Part shown: in pieces, positions 31,689 through 32,115 of the stretch | Numbering within the stretch: position 1 is the first letter of the stretch | Layout: each line of letters begins with the position of its first letter | The notes under the pieces: model-generated | What the model saw: the letters and a program-made list of their open reading frames with translations, nothing else | Database searches by the model: none | What the model was told of the DNA's origin: nothing | From: Psychromonas sp. | Lineage (GTDB): Bacteria > Pseudomonadota > Gammaproteobacteria > Enterobacterales > Psychromonadaceae | Direction: 5' to 3' | Length of the DNA stretch: 32,115 nucleotides | Assembly (NCBI GenBank): GCA_028041985.1 | Contig: JAOFNL010000004.1 | Coordinates: 1 to 32,115, forward strand | Made by a program: the position numbers and the translations under genes

Positions 31689-32115
31689 CTACTTAATTCT
31701 ATCGAGCAGTTTTTGTACTTCTTTTAGTTTATCATCTGTAGCTTTATCTAACAGTGAAGTTAATATTTCACTCGCACCTTCTTTTTCATCAATTTCTAAA
31801 TAAGCACGTGCTAAATCTAATTGGGCAGCTATCCCATCTTCATCACTATCAAATTCTGAAAATGGGTCAACCACATCAGGAAATTCATCAAGGCCAAACT
31901 CTAGATTAAACTCATCTTCCGTAATATCACTTTTGTTATCAGTATCTTCTAATAATACATCAATATCAATGAACCCTTTGTCATCATCTTTATCAATGCT
32001 TGGTAACGGTGAATCTTCTTTAAATGCTAGATCGCTTAACCCTTTAGTTAACATATCAACATTCGAAGATTCATTTTCTTCAGCATCAAGTTCTAATATT
32101 GTTTCATCAACATTT
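31689..32115 (-). CDS. fimV: C-terminal part of a FimV-like protein (truncated by the window edge)
   Basis: Acidic region followed by DLARAYLEIDEKEGASEILTSLLDKATDDKLKEVQKLLDRIK, the FimV C-terminal signature; the frame stays open through 32115 (..NVDETILELDAEENESSNVDMLTKG), so the track start at 32054 is an internal Met. Confidence 0.85.
   Translation of the reverse strand, partial: NVDETILELDAEENESSNVDMLTKGLSDLAFKEDSPLPSIDKDDDKGFIDIDVLLEDTDNKSDITEDEFNLEFGLDEFPDVVDPFSEFDSDEDGIAAQLDLARAYLEIDEKEGASEILTSLLDKATDDKLKEVQKLLDRIK

Overview
This 32 kb AT-rich window reads as a chromosomal housekeeping segment from a marine-type gammaproteobacterium (Psychromonas, Colwellia or a relative; the taxon is an inference from gene content and composition). 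From left to right it carries: a partial 3-TM membrane protein, asnS, the truA-folC-dedD-cvpA-purF operon (minus strand), topA, sohB, yciK, lpxM/msbB-like, the 4.5S SRP RNA gene ffs (absent from the ORF track), a TauE/SafE permease overlapping pssA, an aromatic/aspartate aminotransferase, class I fumarase, pabB, cysB, an orphan soluble histidine kinase plus a TM/coiled-coil protein, a DksA/TraR-like zinc-finger protein, a LonH/YcbZ-like protease, fabA, sppA, a DUF2919-like protein, ndh, ycfP, nagZ and the C-terminus of a FimV-like protein. Several intrinsic terminators are visible. Three copies of a MITE-like fold-back repeat (TAATACCAATCG.. ends) sit in intergenic regions. I see no CRISPR, prophage, transposase, tRNA, rRNA or defence island, and no convincing undescribed multi-gene system. 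The points most worth a second look are the fold-back repeat family (one copy carries a promoter-like TTGACA-17-TTTAGT facing truA), the ffs-lpxM arrangement, the cysB upstream repeats, the truA/fimV locus rearrangement, and the uncharacterised kinase/coiled-coil and DksA-like genes.
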